A stretch of 64,000 nucleotides of DNA, taken from assembly GCF_019351435.1 (NCBI RefSeq), contig NZ_JAHWYN010000002.1, forward strand, positions 370,469 through 434,468, in the 5' to 3' direction. The translations under genes were made by a program, and so were the position numbers. This document shows, piece by piece, positions 52,919-62,600 of the stretch. Positions within the stretch are counted from its first letter, which is position 1. The number at the start of each line of letters is the position of its first letter. The notes under the pieces are model-generated. The model searched no databases and had not been told where the DNA came from. It saw only the letters and a list, made by a program, of their open reading frames with translations. The stretch is from Flavobacterium taihuense (GTDB taxonomy: Bacteria > Bacteroidota > Bacteroidia > Flavobacteriales > Flavobacteriaceae).

Positions 52919-54247
52919 ATGTATACATTTTCAAGTAAATTAAAAACTTTTTCTTTCATCTTAATGGCTGTTGGTCTTTTAGGAATTGGATATGGTTTTT
53001 TAACTGCACCTAAAGATATTCAAGAAGTTGAAAAAATACTCGCTGCTGATGCACATGGAAGTCATCATGAAGCTGGTAGTGAGTCTGAAGGATCGCATAC
53101 AGTTTCTGCAACAGCAAAAATTAAAGCTGAGGCTGAACATACAGAACATTTAACTCATGTTTTGCACCAATTGCAAAATAAGCCATGGTCTGCATTATAT
53201 GTAGCCTGTATTTTCTTTATGTTGCTTTCATTGGGAACATTGGCTTTTTATGCTATTCAACAAGTAGCACAAGCGGGTTGGTCTCCTGTTCTTTTTAGAG
53301 TAATGCAAGGGATTACAGCTTATTTGCCTGTAGGTTCTGTTATTTTCTTTTTATTTTTAGTTTTATGTGGATTACATTTTAATCATTTATTTATATGGTT
53401 AGATCCTGAAGTAGTTGCTCATGATAAAATTATTGCCAATAAATCTGGTTATTTGAACTTTCCTTTTTGGATTGTAAGAGCAGGGGTATTTTTATTGGGT
53501 TGGAATGCTTATCGTTATTTTTCTAGAAAAAATTGTTTGGCACAGGATGAGTCTGATGACAATAGTTTTTACAAAAAGAATTTTAATATTTCAGCAATGT
53601 TTTTAGTATTCTTTATAGTAACAGAGTCAATTATGTCTTGGGACTGGATTATGTCTTTGGACCCGCATTGGTCAAGTACATTATTTGGATGGTATGTTTT
53701 TGCCAGTTTTTTTGTAAGTGGAATTACTATGATTGCAATGGTGACTATTTACTTGAAATCAAAAGGATACTTAGAAAATGTTAATTCTAGTCATATTCAT
53801 GATTTAGCTAAGTTTATGTTTGGTATCAGTGTGTTTTGGACATACCTATGGTTTTCTCAATTTATGTTGATATGGTATGCAAATATTCCTGAGGAGATTA
53901 CTTATTTTGTAATGAGAATTCAAGTTTATAATTTGCCTTTCTTTGGTGCAGTAGTTATGAATTTCTTATTCCCGGTTTTAATTTTGATTAACACGGATTT
54001 CAAAAGAATCACTTGGGTTTTAGTTATGGCTGGCACTGTAATTTTGTTGGGTCATTATGTTGACTTCTTTAATATGATTATGCCTGGTACTGTTGGCGGT
54101 AGTTGGTTTATTGGTGTTTCAGAAATTGCATCGGTTTTATTCTTTCTTGGATTATTTATTTTTGTTGTCTTCTCAACATTAACTAAAGCTCCTTTGTTAC
54201 CAAAAAGAAATCCATATATAGAAGAGAGTAAACATTTTCATTATTAA
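52919..54247 (+). CDS. actF: Alternative complex III subunit ActF
   Basis: This 442-residue integral membrane protein is the second large quinol-binding-type subunit of ACIII, related to ActC. About ten transmembrane helices are visible, with GWSPVLFRVMQGITAYLPVG, SIMSWDWIMSLDPHWSSTLF, and YANIPEEITYFVMRI as recognisable family blocks. A His/Glu/Ser-rich loop (about residues 44-80) is exposed to the periplasm. It follows actE in the usual gene order. coxB begins 19 bases downstream, so ACIII and oxidase are made from one transcript. Confidence 0.94.
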   Translation: MYTFSSKLKTFSFILMAVGLLGIGYGFLTAPKDIQEVEKILAADAHGSHHEAGSESEGSHTVSATAKIKAEAEHTEHLTHVLHQLQNKPWSALYVACIFFMLLSLGTLAFYAIQQVAQAGWSPVLFRVMQGITAYLPVGSVIFFLFLVLCGLHFNHLFIWLDPEVVAHDKIIANKSGYLNFPFWIVRAGVFLLGWNAYRYFSRKNCLAQDESDDNSFYKKNFNISAMFLVFFIVTESIMSWDWIMSLDPHWSSTLFGWYVFASFFVSGITMIAMVTIYLKSKGYLENVNSSHIHDLAKFMFGISVFWTYLWFSQFMLIWYANIPEEITYFVMRIQVYNLPFFGAVVMNFLFPVLILINTDFKRITWVLVMAGTVILLGHYVDFFNMIMPGTVGGSWFIGVSEIASVLFFLGLFIFVVFSTLTKAPLLPKRNPYIEESKHFHY

Positions 54248-54266
54248 TATTTAAAGAGATAAACAG

Positions 54267-55424
54267 ATGACAAGTTTGTTGGTAATTATAGTTTTAGTTT
54301 TATTGGCTGTTGCTGTTTGGCAATTGACGAAAATATTCGATTTAACACAAGTTGCTTCGACTTCGGACAATTCCCAAATTGCAACTGATGATGATAACAA
54401 TGTGCAAGGTTATTTGATGTTTGGCTTTTTAGCTTTCATCTATATCTTTACAATATATGGTGTTTATACGTGGGGACCTTTGGTTCTTCATACACCAGCA
54501 TCAGATCATGGTGCGTTAATTGATAACCTCATGAATATTACTTGGGTATTGATTTTTACTGTTCAAGCGATTACTCAAGTGTTGTTGCATTATTTTGCAT
54601 TTAAATATAGAGGTAATAAGGATAAAAGAGCCTTGTATTTTGCAGATAATAATAAATTAGAAGCAATTTGGAGTGTTATTCCTGCTGTAGTTTTGGCAGG
54701 TTTGATTCTATATGGTCTTTATGCTTGGACTAATATTATGTTTATTGATGAGGATGATGATACTGTTGTTGTTGAACTATATGCTCAACAATTTAAATGG
54801 ACAGCAAGATATGCTGGAGGAGATAATGTTTTAGGCAAGGCTAATGTGAGATTGATTGAGGGAGTTAATACTTTAGGGGTTGATTTGTCTGATCCTTATG
54901 CTCAAGATGATATTGTAGTTTCAGAATTGCATATTCCTAAAGGTAAAAAGGTGCACTTTAAAATGCGTTCTCAAGATGTATTGCACTCAGCATACTTCCC
55001 TTACTTTAGAGCTCAAATGAATTGTGTACCAGGGATGGTTACTGAGTTTGCTTTTACTCCAATTTATACAACAGCAGAATATCAAGCTATGCCGTTTATG
55101 ATTGAAAAAGTTGCAAATATCAATGCAATTAGGGCTAAAAAAAGCTTAGAATTAGTTGCGAAAGGTGAAACTGGATTAGATCCTTACACTTTTGATTATT
55201 TATTATTATGTAATAAAATTTGTGGAGCTTCTCACTATAATATGCAAATGAAAGTTATAGTTGATACCCCTGAGGATTATAAAAAATGGTTGAGTGATAA
55301 AGCTACTTTGGTAAGTGAAGTGAAAGCTTCAAAAGCCGAACCAGCTGCACCAGATACTACTTCAGGTAAAGATTCAACTCTTGCAAAAGATACGGCAGCT
55401 GTAGCTAAAATAGCTATGAAATAA
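54267..55424 (+). CDS. coxB: Cytochrome c oxidase subunit II
   Basis: This 385-residue protein has two or three N-terminal transmembrane helices (about 3-19, 50-70, 90-113 and 130-150) and a periplasmic cupredoxin domain. The CuA site is present: the first His in VLHSAYFPYFRAQMN and then LLCNKICGASHYNMQM, giving Cys-x3-Cys-x3-His-x2-Met. The middle residue of the usual CxExC is Lys here. The domain receives electrons from cytochrome c or from ACIII. The C-terminal 35 residues (Lys/Ala/Pro/Ser/Thr-rich) are probably disordered. It lies between actF and coxA. Confidence 0.95.
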   Translation: MTSLLVIIVLVLLAVAVWQLTKIFDLTQVASTSDNSQIATDDDNNVQGYLMFGFLAFIYIFTIYGVYTWGPLVLHTPASDHGALIDNLMNITWVLIFTVQAITQVLLHYFAFKYRGNKDKRALYFADNNKLEAIWSVIPAVVLAGLILYGLYAWTNIMFIDEDDDTVVVELYAQQFKWTARYAGGDNVLGKANVRLIEGVNTLGVDLSDPYAQDDIVVSELHIPKGKKVHFKMRSQDVLHSAYFPYFRAQMNCVPGMVTEFAFTPIYTTAEYQAMPFMIEKVANINAIRAKKSLELVAKGETGLDPYTFDYLLLCNKICGASHYNMQMKVIVDTPEDYKKWLSDKATLVSEVKASKAEPAAPDTTSGKDSTLAKDTAAVAKIAMK

Positions 55425-55452
55425 TTATTAAGAAAATTTAAAGTATAAATAT

Positions 55453-57249
55453 ATGTCAGCAGAAGGTCACGATCACGGACAAGATCACGAACACGAACAC
55501 CACCATAAGGACACATTCATTACTAAATACATTTTTAGTATTGATCACAAAATGATTGCCAAACAATACTTATTAACGGGTATTATAATGGGAGTTATAG
55601 GTGTTGGTATGTCTATGCTTTTTAGAATGCAATTAGCTTGGCCAGAAGAATCTTTTAAGATTTTTAATATATTACTGGGAGACAAATGGGCTCCAAACGG
55701 AGTAATGGCAAATGATATTTACCTTTCTTTAGTTACCATACATGGTACTATAATGGTATTCTTTGTTCTTACGGCAGGATTAAGTGGTACGTTTAGTAAT
55801 TTGTTGATACCGCTACAAATTGGGGCTCGGGATATGGCCTCAGGTTTTATGAATATGATTTCATATTGGTTATTCTTTTTATCAAGTGTCATCATGGTTT
55901 GCTCGTTATTTATTGAATCAGGACCTGCAAATGCCGGTTGGACTATTTATCCTCCTTTAAGTGCATTGCCTCAAGCTATATCTGGTTCCGGATTAGGTAT
56001 GACTTTGTGGTTGGTTTCTATGGCTATTTTCATTGCATCTTCTTTAATGGGGTCTTTAAATTATGTCGTAACTGTAATAAACTTAAGAACTAAAGGAATG
56101 TCTATGACAAGATTGCCTCTGACAATTTGGGCTTTCTTTGTAACGGCAATTATTGGTATCGTTTCTTTCCCTGTTTTGTTATCAGCGGCATTATTATTAA
56201 TCTTTGACAGAAGTTTTGGAACTTCATTCTTCTTGTCTGATATTTATATTGCTGGTGAAGTTTTACACTATCAAGGGGGTTCACCTGTTCTTTTTGAGCA
56301 CTTATTTTGGTTCTTAGGTCACCCTGAAGTTTATATTGTAATTTTGCCTGCTTTGGGTATTACTTCTGAAATTATTGCGACAAACTCTCGTAAGCCAATT
56401 TTTGGTTATAGAGCGATGATTATGTCGATTATTGCAATTGCATTTTTATCAACGATTGTTTGGGGACACCATATGTTTATTTCGGGGATGAATCCATTCT
56501 TGGGTTCTGTGTTTACTTTTACAACATTGTTGATTGCAATCCCATCTGCAGTGAAAGCATTTAATTATATAACTACACTTTGGAAAGGGAATCTTCAAAT
56601 GAATCCAGCTATGTTGTTTTCAATTGGTTTGGTTTCTACTTTTATAACAGGGGGTTTAACAGGTATCATACTTGGGGATAGTACATTGGATATTAATGTT
56701 CACGATACTTATTTTGTTGTAGCTCACTTTCACTTGGTAATGGGTATATCTGCTCTTTATGGAATGTTTGCTGGAGTTTATCACTGGTATCCAAAAATGT
56801 TCGGTAGAATGTTGAATAAAAATTTAGGATATGTTCACTTTTGGGTAACAGCAATTTGTGCTTATGGTGTGTTTTTTCCAATGCACTTTATTGGATTAGC
56901 TGGTTTACCAAGACGTTATTATACTAATACAAACTTTCCATTGTTTGATGATTTGCAAAATGTAAACGTATTAATCACCACTTTTGCTTTAATTGGTGGA
57001 GCTTTCCAGTTGGTGTTTTTATATAATTTCTTCGTAAGTATATTTTACGGTAAAAAAGCAGTTCAAAATCCATGGAAATCAAATACTTTGGAATGGACTA
57101 CTCCAGTAGAACATATTCACGGTAACTGGCCAGGAGAAATTCCTCACGTACACCGTTGGCCTTATGATTACAGCAATCCTGCTCATGAAGAGGATTTTGT
57201 GCCTCAAACGGTTCCAATGAAAGAAGGGGAAGTAGTTTTACATCACTAG
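55453..57249 (+). CDS. coxA: Cytochrome c oxidase subunit I
   Basis: This 598-residue catalytic subunit has 12 transmembrane helices. The heme-copper ligands are visible: His in [11 protein letters not shown] (low-spin heme), [14 protein letters not shown] (CuB His cross-linked to Tyr, and Glu of the A1-type D-channel), [12 protein letters not shown] (CuB pair) and [15 protein letters not shown] (heme ligands). The motifs fit an A-type oxidase. The N-terminus is unusually His/Asp/Glu-rich ([15 protein letters not shown]), a possible copper-binding tail. The gene ends the cluster, with a terminator at 57268. A subunit III gene is not seen here. Confidence 0.96.
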   Translation: MSAEGHDHGQDHEHEHHHKDTFITKYIFSIDHKMIAKQYLLTGIIMGVIGVGMSMLFRMQLAWPEESFKIFNILLGDKWAPNGVMANDIYLSLVTIHGTIMVFFVLTAGLSGTFSNLLIPLQIGARDMASGFMNMISYWLFFLSSVIMVCSLFIESGPANAGWTIYPPLSALPQAISGSGLGMTLWLVSMAIFIASSLMGSLNYVVTVINLRTKGMSMTRLPLTIWAFFVTAIIGIVSFPVLLSAALLLIFDRSFGTSFFLSDIYIAGEVLHYQGGSPVLFEHLFWFLGHPEVYIVILPALGITSEIIATNSRKPIFGYRAMIMSIIAIAFLSTIVWGHHMFISGMNPFLGSVFTFTTLLIAIPSAVKAFNYITTLWKGNLQMNPAMLFSIGLVSTFITGGLTGIILGDSTLDINVHDTYFVVAHFHLVMGISALYGMFAGVYHWYPKMFGRMLNKNLGYVHFWVTAICAYGVFFPMHFIGLAGLPRRYYTNTNFPLFDDLQNVNVLITTFALIGGAFQLVFLYNFFVSIFYGKKAVQNPWKSNTLEWTTPVEHIHGNWPGEIPHVHRWPYDYSNPAHEEDFVPQTVPMKEGEVVLHH

Positions 57250-57267
57250 AATTTCAAAAATCATATA

Positions 57268-57300
57268 AATGCCTTTCATTATTGAGAGGCATTTTTTTTA
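57268..57300 (+). terminator. Terminator of the act-cox operon
   Basis: AAATGCCT (57268-57275) pairs with AGGCATTT (57287-57294), followed by T residues to 57299. Confidence 0.85.
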
Positions 57301-57332
57301 GATACAATGATTACTTTTTTTATCTTTATCGC

Positions 57333-58355
57333 ATGAATGAAAACTTAGATCCAACAAATAATAATTTTAGTTCCGAAGAACTGGATATCGAAAAAAGATT
57401 AAGGCCTTTGTCTTTTGATGATTTTGCAGGCCAAGATCAAGTATTGGAAAATCTTAAAGTTTTTGTTGCTGCAGCCAATCAACGAAAAGAAGCTCTTGAT
57501 CATACACTGTTTCATGGCCCACCAGGTTTGGGTAAAACCACATTGGCTAATATTTTGGCAAATGAATTAGAAGTTGGTATCAAAATTACGTCTGGCCCAG
57601 TTTTGGACAAGCCAGGTGATTTGGCTGGATTGCTTACTAATCTTGAAGAGAGAGATGTTTTGTTTATTGACGAGATTCATCGTTTAAGCCCAATAGTTGA
57701 AGAGTATTTATATTCGGCGATGGAGGATTTTAAGATTGATATTATGATTGAATCTGGTCCGAATGCCAGAACAGTTCAGATTAATTTGAATCCTTTTACT
57801 CTTATTGGGGCAACTACTCGATCAGGTCTTTTGACAGCTCCGATGCGTGCCCGTTTTGGAATATCCTCGAGATTGCAATATTATACTACTGAGCTTTTGA
57901 CTACTATTGTCGAACGCAGTGCTATGATATTCAAAATGCCTATTACTATGGAAGCGGCAATTGAAATAGCAGGAAGAAGTAGGGGTACCCCTCGTATTGC
58001 GAATGCTTTATTGCGCCGTGTACGTGATTTTGCTCAAATAAAGGGTAATGGAACGATTGATATTGAAATTGCTCGTTATGCATTGAAAGCCCTTAATGTA
58101 GATGCACATGGACTGGATGAAATGGATAATAAAATTTTGAATACCATCATTGATAAGTTTAAAGGAGGGCCAGTTGGTCTTTCAACTTTAGCAACAGCTG
58201 TGTCCGAAAGTAGTGAAACTATCGAAGAAGTGTATGAGCCATTTTTGATTCAAGAAGGTTTCATTATGCGAACTCCAAGGGGACGTGAAGTAACCGAAAA
58301 AGCGTATAGACATCTGGGAAAAGTCAAAGCCAATATTCAAGGAGGATTGTTCTAG
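57333..58355 (+). CDS. ruvB: Holliday junction helicase RuvB
   Basis: This 340-residue AAA+ motor drives branch migration with RuvA. It has Walker A (GPPGLGKTT), Walker B ([11 protein letters not shown]), sensor 1 ([10 protein letters not shown]), the arginine finger (MRARFG), and the C-terminal winged helix ([14 protein letters not shown], here [16 protein letters not shown]). The length matches E. coli RuvB (336). The ATG at 57333 ([10 protein letters not shown]) is chosen; the open frame upstream overlaps the coxA terminator. A TATCTTTA -7-like box lies just before the start, so the mRNA would be almost leaderless. Confidence 0.97.
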   Translation: MNENLDPTNNNFSSEELDIEKRLRPLSFDDFAGQDQVLENLKVFVAAANQRKEALDHTLFHGPPGLGKTTLANILANELEVGIKITSGPVLDKPGDLAGLLTNLEERDVLFIDEIHRLSPIVEEYLYSAMEDFKIDIMIESGPNARTVQINLNPFTLIGATTRSGLLTAPMRARFGISSRLQYYTTELLTTIVERSAMIFKMPITMEAAIEIAGRSRGTPRIANALLRRVRDFAQIKGNGTIDIEIARYALKALNVDAHGLDEMDNKILNTIIDKFKGGPVGLSTLATAVSESSETIEEVYEPFLIQEGFIMRTPRGREVTEKAYRHLGKVKANIQGGLF

Positions 58356-58359
58356 TATA

Positions 58360-58440
58360 AGGAGCTATTCCTGCTATCCGTTACAATCTTTTCTATTTAA
58401 AAAAATAGAAAAGGATTTTCACTTCTATCAGGGCTAGGGC
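58360..58440. repeat. Dispersed hairpin element, copy 2
   Basis: The core hairpin is CTTTTCTATTT (58388-58398) with AAATAGAAAAG (58403-58413). Left flank: GAGCTATTCCTGCTATCCGT then ACAAT. Right flank: GATTTTCACTTCTATCAGGG then CTA. Flanks match copy 1 at 44333-44403, whereas the stem differs but keeps the same length (11 bp). It lies between ruvB and queG. Confidence 0.72.
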
Positions 58441-58478
58441 TTTGATATTAAACAAAACCTTTTTTTAAAACAATAATC

Positions 58479-59399
58479 ATAATCGATACGTCAAAATACA
58501 CACAATTTATAAAATCCGAGGCCAAGCGTCTCGGGTTTTTGTCTTGTGGTATATCTAAAGCCGGTTTCCTGGAACAGGAAGCTCCTCGCCTTGAAGATTG
58601 GTTGAATAAGAATAGAAATGGACAAATGTCCTATATGGAGAATCATTTTGATAAACGTTTGGATCCAACTTTATTGGTTGATGATGCGAAAAGTGTTATT
58701 TCGCTTTTATTGAATTATTATCCCGCAGAATTTCAAAATCCAGATTCTTTTAAAATTTCTAAATATGCCTATGGGCAAGATTACCATTTTGTAATAAAAG
58801 AAAAGCTTCAAGAATTGCTTTTTTCGATTCAAAAATATATTGGAGAGGTTTCAGGTCGAGCCTTTGTTGATTCTGCTCCGGTTCTTGATAAAGCTTGGGC
58901 AGCCAAAAGTGGTTTGGGATGGATAGGGAAGAACAGTAATTTATTAACCCAAAAAGTAGGCTCTTTTTATTTTATAGCTGAGCTTATTTTAGATTTAGAC
59001 TTAGAATACGATTACGCTACAACTGATCATTGCGGTACTTGTACCGCTTGTATTGATGCATGTCCAACTGAGGCTATAGTTGAGCCTTATGTCGTTGATG
59101 GCAGCAAATGCATATCTTATTTTACTATCGAACTCAAAGATAGTATTCCTTTGGAAATGAAAGGAAAATTCAATGATTGGGTCTTCGGCTGCGACGTATG
59201 CCAAGATGTATGTCCTTGGAATCGTTTTTCAAAACCTCATAAGGAACCTTTGTTCAATCCTAATTCCGAATTGCTTTCAATGTCCAAAAAAGATTGGACA
59301 GAAATTACCGAAGAAACATTTAAAATTGTTTTTAAAGACTCTCCTCTCAAGAGAGCAAAATTTAAAGGTTTACAAAAGAATATTAATTTTTTTCAATAA
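58479..59399 (+). CDS. queG: Epoxyqueuosine reductase QueG
   Basis: This protein of about 306 residues performs the last step of queuosine synthesis in tRNA, reducing epoxyqueuosine with cobalamin. Two [4Fe-4S] motifs are present: [16 protein letters not shown], and [15 protein letters not shown] with a partner Cys in SKCISYF. The blocks [20 protein letters not shown] and [19 protein letters not shown] are typical. Coding similarity ([20 protein letters not shown]) extends upstream of the first usable TTG (58539), but no ATG, GTG or TTG occurs between 58452 and 58539. The start is therefore either the TTG at 58539 or a non-standard ATA or ATC around 58473-58484. The start given here is tentative. 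Confidence 0.88.
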   Translation: MIDTSKYTQFIKSEAKRLGFLSCGISKAGFLEQEAPRLEDWLNKNRNGQMSYMENHFDKRLDPTLLVDDAKSVISLLLNYYPAEFQNPDSFKISKYAYGQDYHFVIKEKLQELLFSIQKYIGEVSGRAFVDSAPVLDKAWAAKSGLGWIGKNSNLLTQKVGSFYFIAELILDLDLEYDYATTDHCGTCTACIDACPTEAIVEPYVVDGSKCISYFTIELKDSIPLEMKGKFNDWVFGCDVCQDVCPWNRFSKPHKEPLFNPNSELLSMSKKDWTEITEETFKIVFKDSPLKRAKFKGLQKNINFFQ

Positions 59400-59622
59400 C
59401 CATTTTTTTCTTTTTAGTGCTCTTGTTTGGTTTTTTTTTATAAAAAAAAACTGTAATTATTTGTTTTTAAAGGTTTGTATTTTAGCGTTTTAATGTGCTT
59501 TATGTAGACAAAAGTGTTAATAGACGACGAAATACGTATTTAAACGGAAATTGTTAATAAGTTATTCATAATTATTTAGTTTTGCAAAACCCAATCTATT
59601 TAAACTTAATGCTTAATTGATT
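59400..59622. other. Intergenic space with promoter of the giant protein
   Basis: AT-rich, T-rich after queG, without a clear hairpin terminator. The only signal is TAGTTTTG at 59577-59584, a -7 box 39 bases ahead of the ATG at 59623. Confidence 0.5.
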
Positions 59623-62600
59623 ATGACAAACTTTACTTTGAAAAGGCTTAACCTTATTAAGCCCTTGTTTTATATTGCCTTATTCCTTTTTAGTGGTCAT
59701 ACTGTTTTTTCTCAATTTTACACTACGCACTACGTTGCTCCTGCTCCATGGCAATATTTTAGTAAAGCTAATGAAATTGTAATAGCTACAAATTCAACCT
59801 CTACCGTAAATATTGCTTTGAAAAAAAGTGATGGTACATTAATTACGAATTTGACTGCGATTAAGGGGACTCCAGCTGTATATCGTTTTTTAGGACTTCC
59901 AAGTGCCTTGGCTGTCCATCCTTTTAATACAATTGTAAATGCTGCTGGATTAATAGTTACTAGTGATGGACCTACTTCTGTTAACTTAAGAAATGTTGCT
60001 TCGGATAATTTAGGTACAGACGGAACAGATGCAAATATAAAGGGAAATGCTTCATTGACAAGTTTTGGTGATTCGGGTATTGGTGTTCGTTATAGAATTG
60101 GTTATTATAGAGATGGTGGTTTGGGTAATTTTGGTGGATTTGGAACTCAATATCCTATTTATAGCATAATGGCTATAAATAATGGGACAACAATTAAATT
60201 GAATGGAACCATTTTGACAACATTAAATGCTGGTCAGAGTTATTTATTTCAGGCAGCAATCGGATCTTTGGTAGAATCTTCAAGTGGGACTGTAATGAAT
60301 ACCTCTGCGAGAATTGATATGCCGGGAGGATGTGGGGATGGTACTTTTGATCAAGTCCCACCAGAAGCTGTTTTAGGTGCTGAATATTTTATAGAAAGGG
60401 GTAAAGGAAATGACACAGCTGAACAAACTACTGTTGTGGCGACCAAAGCGAATACAATACTGACAATTGAGACTTATTCAGTAACAGGAGCCTTGACTGG
60501 AACCGTTACTAAAACATTAGTGAATGCGGGAGATTTTTATACATTCATTAATGGTGTTTCAAATACTCAGTTTACAGCGACAAGAGTTTTAGCAACAAAT
60601 AATGTGGCTGTTTATTCAGGTACAGCTCAGTCATGCGAAGTTGATATTTCGGTCATTGCTCCTGTTTCTGCTTGTGGAGGATCGAATTTTATAGAAACCA
60701 AAAAATTTAGAGCTTATAACACTGCGACTTCTCTACCGTATTTTGGATATGTGCTTTTGAAAGACGCTACTGCAATAGTTAATGTCAACGGAGTTAATAT
60801 GGAAACTCTAACGTCTGCACGTTATCAATTGGGAACCACTGGTTGGTATTTGATAAATTTTAATGATACACAAATAGGTAGTCCAGACATAATTTCGGTA
60901 TCAAGTACGGCAAAACTAACTGTTTCCATTGTACAACAAGGGGGAGGGTTTTCTATGGCAGGTTTTTTCTCAAACTTTGCGGCACAACCGGATGATCCTA
61001 CCTTAACTTATATTGCAGGTGGTGGATGTACCAACGTTTCTGCTACATTGACAACACCAACAGGGTTTGCGCCTTATCAATGGTATTTTAATGGAGTAGC
61101 TATTTCAGGAGCCACTTCAAATAGTTATACAGCCACTAAAACGGGTGCCTACTCAGTTGCTTCTACTTTAACTTGTGGGTCTATGACCCAGTCAAAACCA
61201 GTTACAGTAACCTTATGTACAGATGTTGAAGTTCTCAAGACTGTTGATGTTGCTTCACCTTGTGTAGGTTCTAATGTTGAGTTTACAGTTAAAGTGACAA
61301 ATTTAGGACCTAATAATACTGCGGGTTTATCGGTAAATGATTTATTGCCTTCTGGTTATACGTTTGTTAGTGCTACGCCTTCTAGTGGAGCCTATGATTC
61401 AACTACTGGAATTTGGAGTATTGGGAGCCTAGATGATGCAGGTATTGTTACTCTAAAAATTATAGCAAAAGTAAACACGACAGGGGTTTATACTAATACA
61501 GCTTCAATACCAACAGCAGATAGTAATGCCTCGAATAATACGGCTACTGTAACTCCTTCACCTATTCCATTACCTGCCGCGCTTTCTTTAACAGGTAGTA
61601 CTATTTGTGTTTCACCCGGTACTAATGGTACAATAACGTCTACAACATCAGTAAATGGTTTTAATTATCAATTATATGATTCCAGTAATGTTGCTGTTCA
61701 AAGTGCAAAATCAGGAACAGGTTCAGGTCTTACATGGTCTGGTCTTTCAGCAGGGAATGGATATTATGTAGTTTCGACTGTTGGCTCTTCTTGTAGTGCA
61801 ACTAGTGGTACAGTAAATGTTATAGCAGCGGATCCAACGGCTCCCATAAGAGGAACAATTACGCAACCAACATGTGCCGTACCAACTGGTAGTGTTGTGT
61901 TAAGCGGTTTGCCTTCGTCAGGGACATGGATCGTTACAAGAACTCCAGGAGCAGTTACTACTTCAGGAAGTGGAACAAGTGCTACTATAGGAGCTCTTCC
62001 AGTAGGAGCTACTTATACATTTACGGTTACTAATGCAGCTGGTTGTGTTTCGAGTGCAAGTACAAATGTTGTAATTAACTCAGTAGCTGGATTACCAGTA
62101 ACTACAGGGGTTACTATTTGTCAAGGTGGTTCAGGTTCATTAACGTCTTCAACAATATGTTCAAGTACTGTTACAAGTGGACCTAATAATGCTGGAAATG
62201 GTGCAGACAATTCTGGTGTAGGAACAAGTGCATGGTCAACTCCTGGGAATATTTCTACTACAGGAACTCCATATGCAACTCAAAATCTTCCAAAAAATGA
62301 GACTACTCATTATCTTTTTGGAACGAACTACGGTTTTGTAATTCCAAGTGGAGCCAGCATTGTAGGAATAACGGTAGTTATTAATCGTCAAGCTGCTAAT
62401 GGTTCTAATATTGTTGATAATGTTGTAAGTTTACTTAAATCAGGATCGCTTATTGGAAATAATTTAAAAAGTGCAGCTGTTTGGTCATATAGTCCTACAA
62501 CGGCTACTTATGGAGGAGCTAATAATTTATGGGGGACTACATGGACACCTGCTGAAATAAATGCTACAGATTTCGGAGTTGCACTATCAGCGATAAATAG

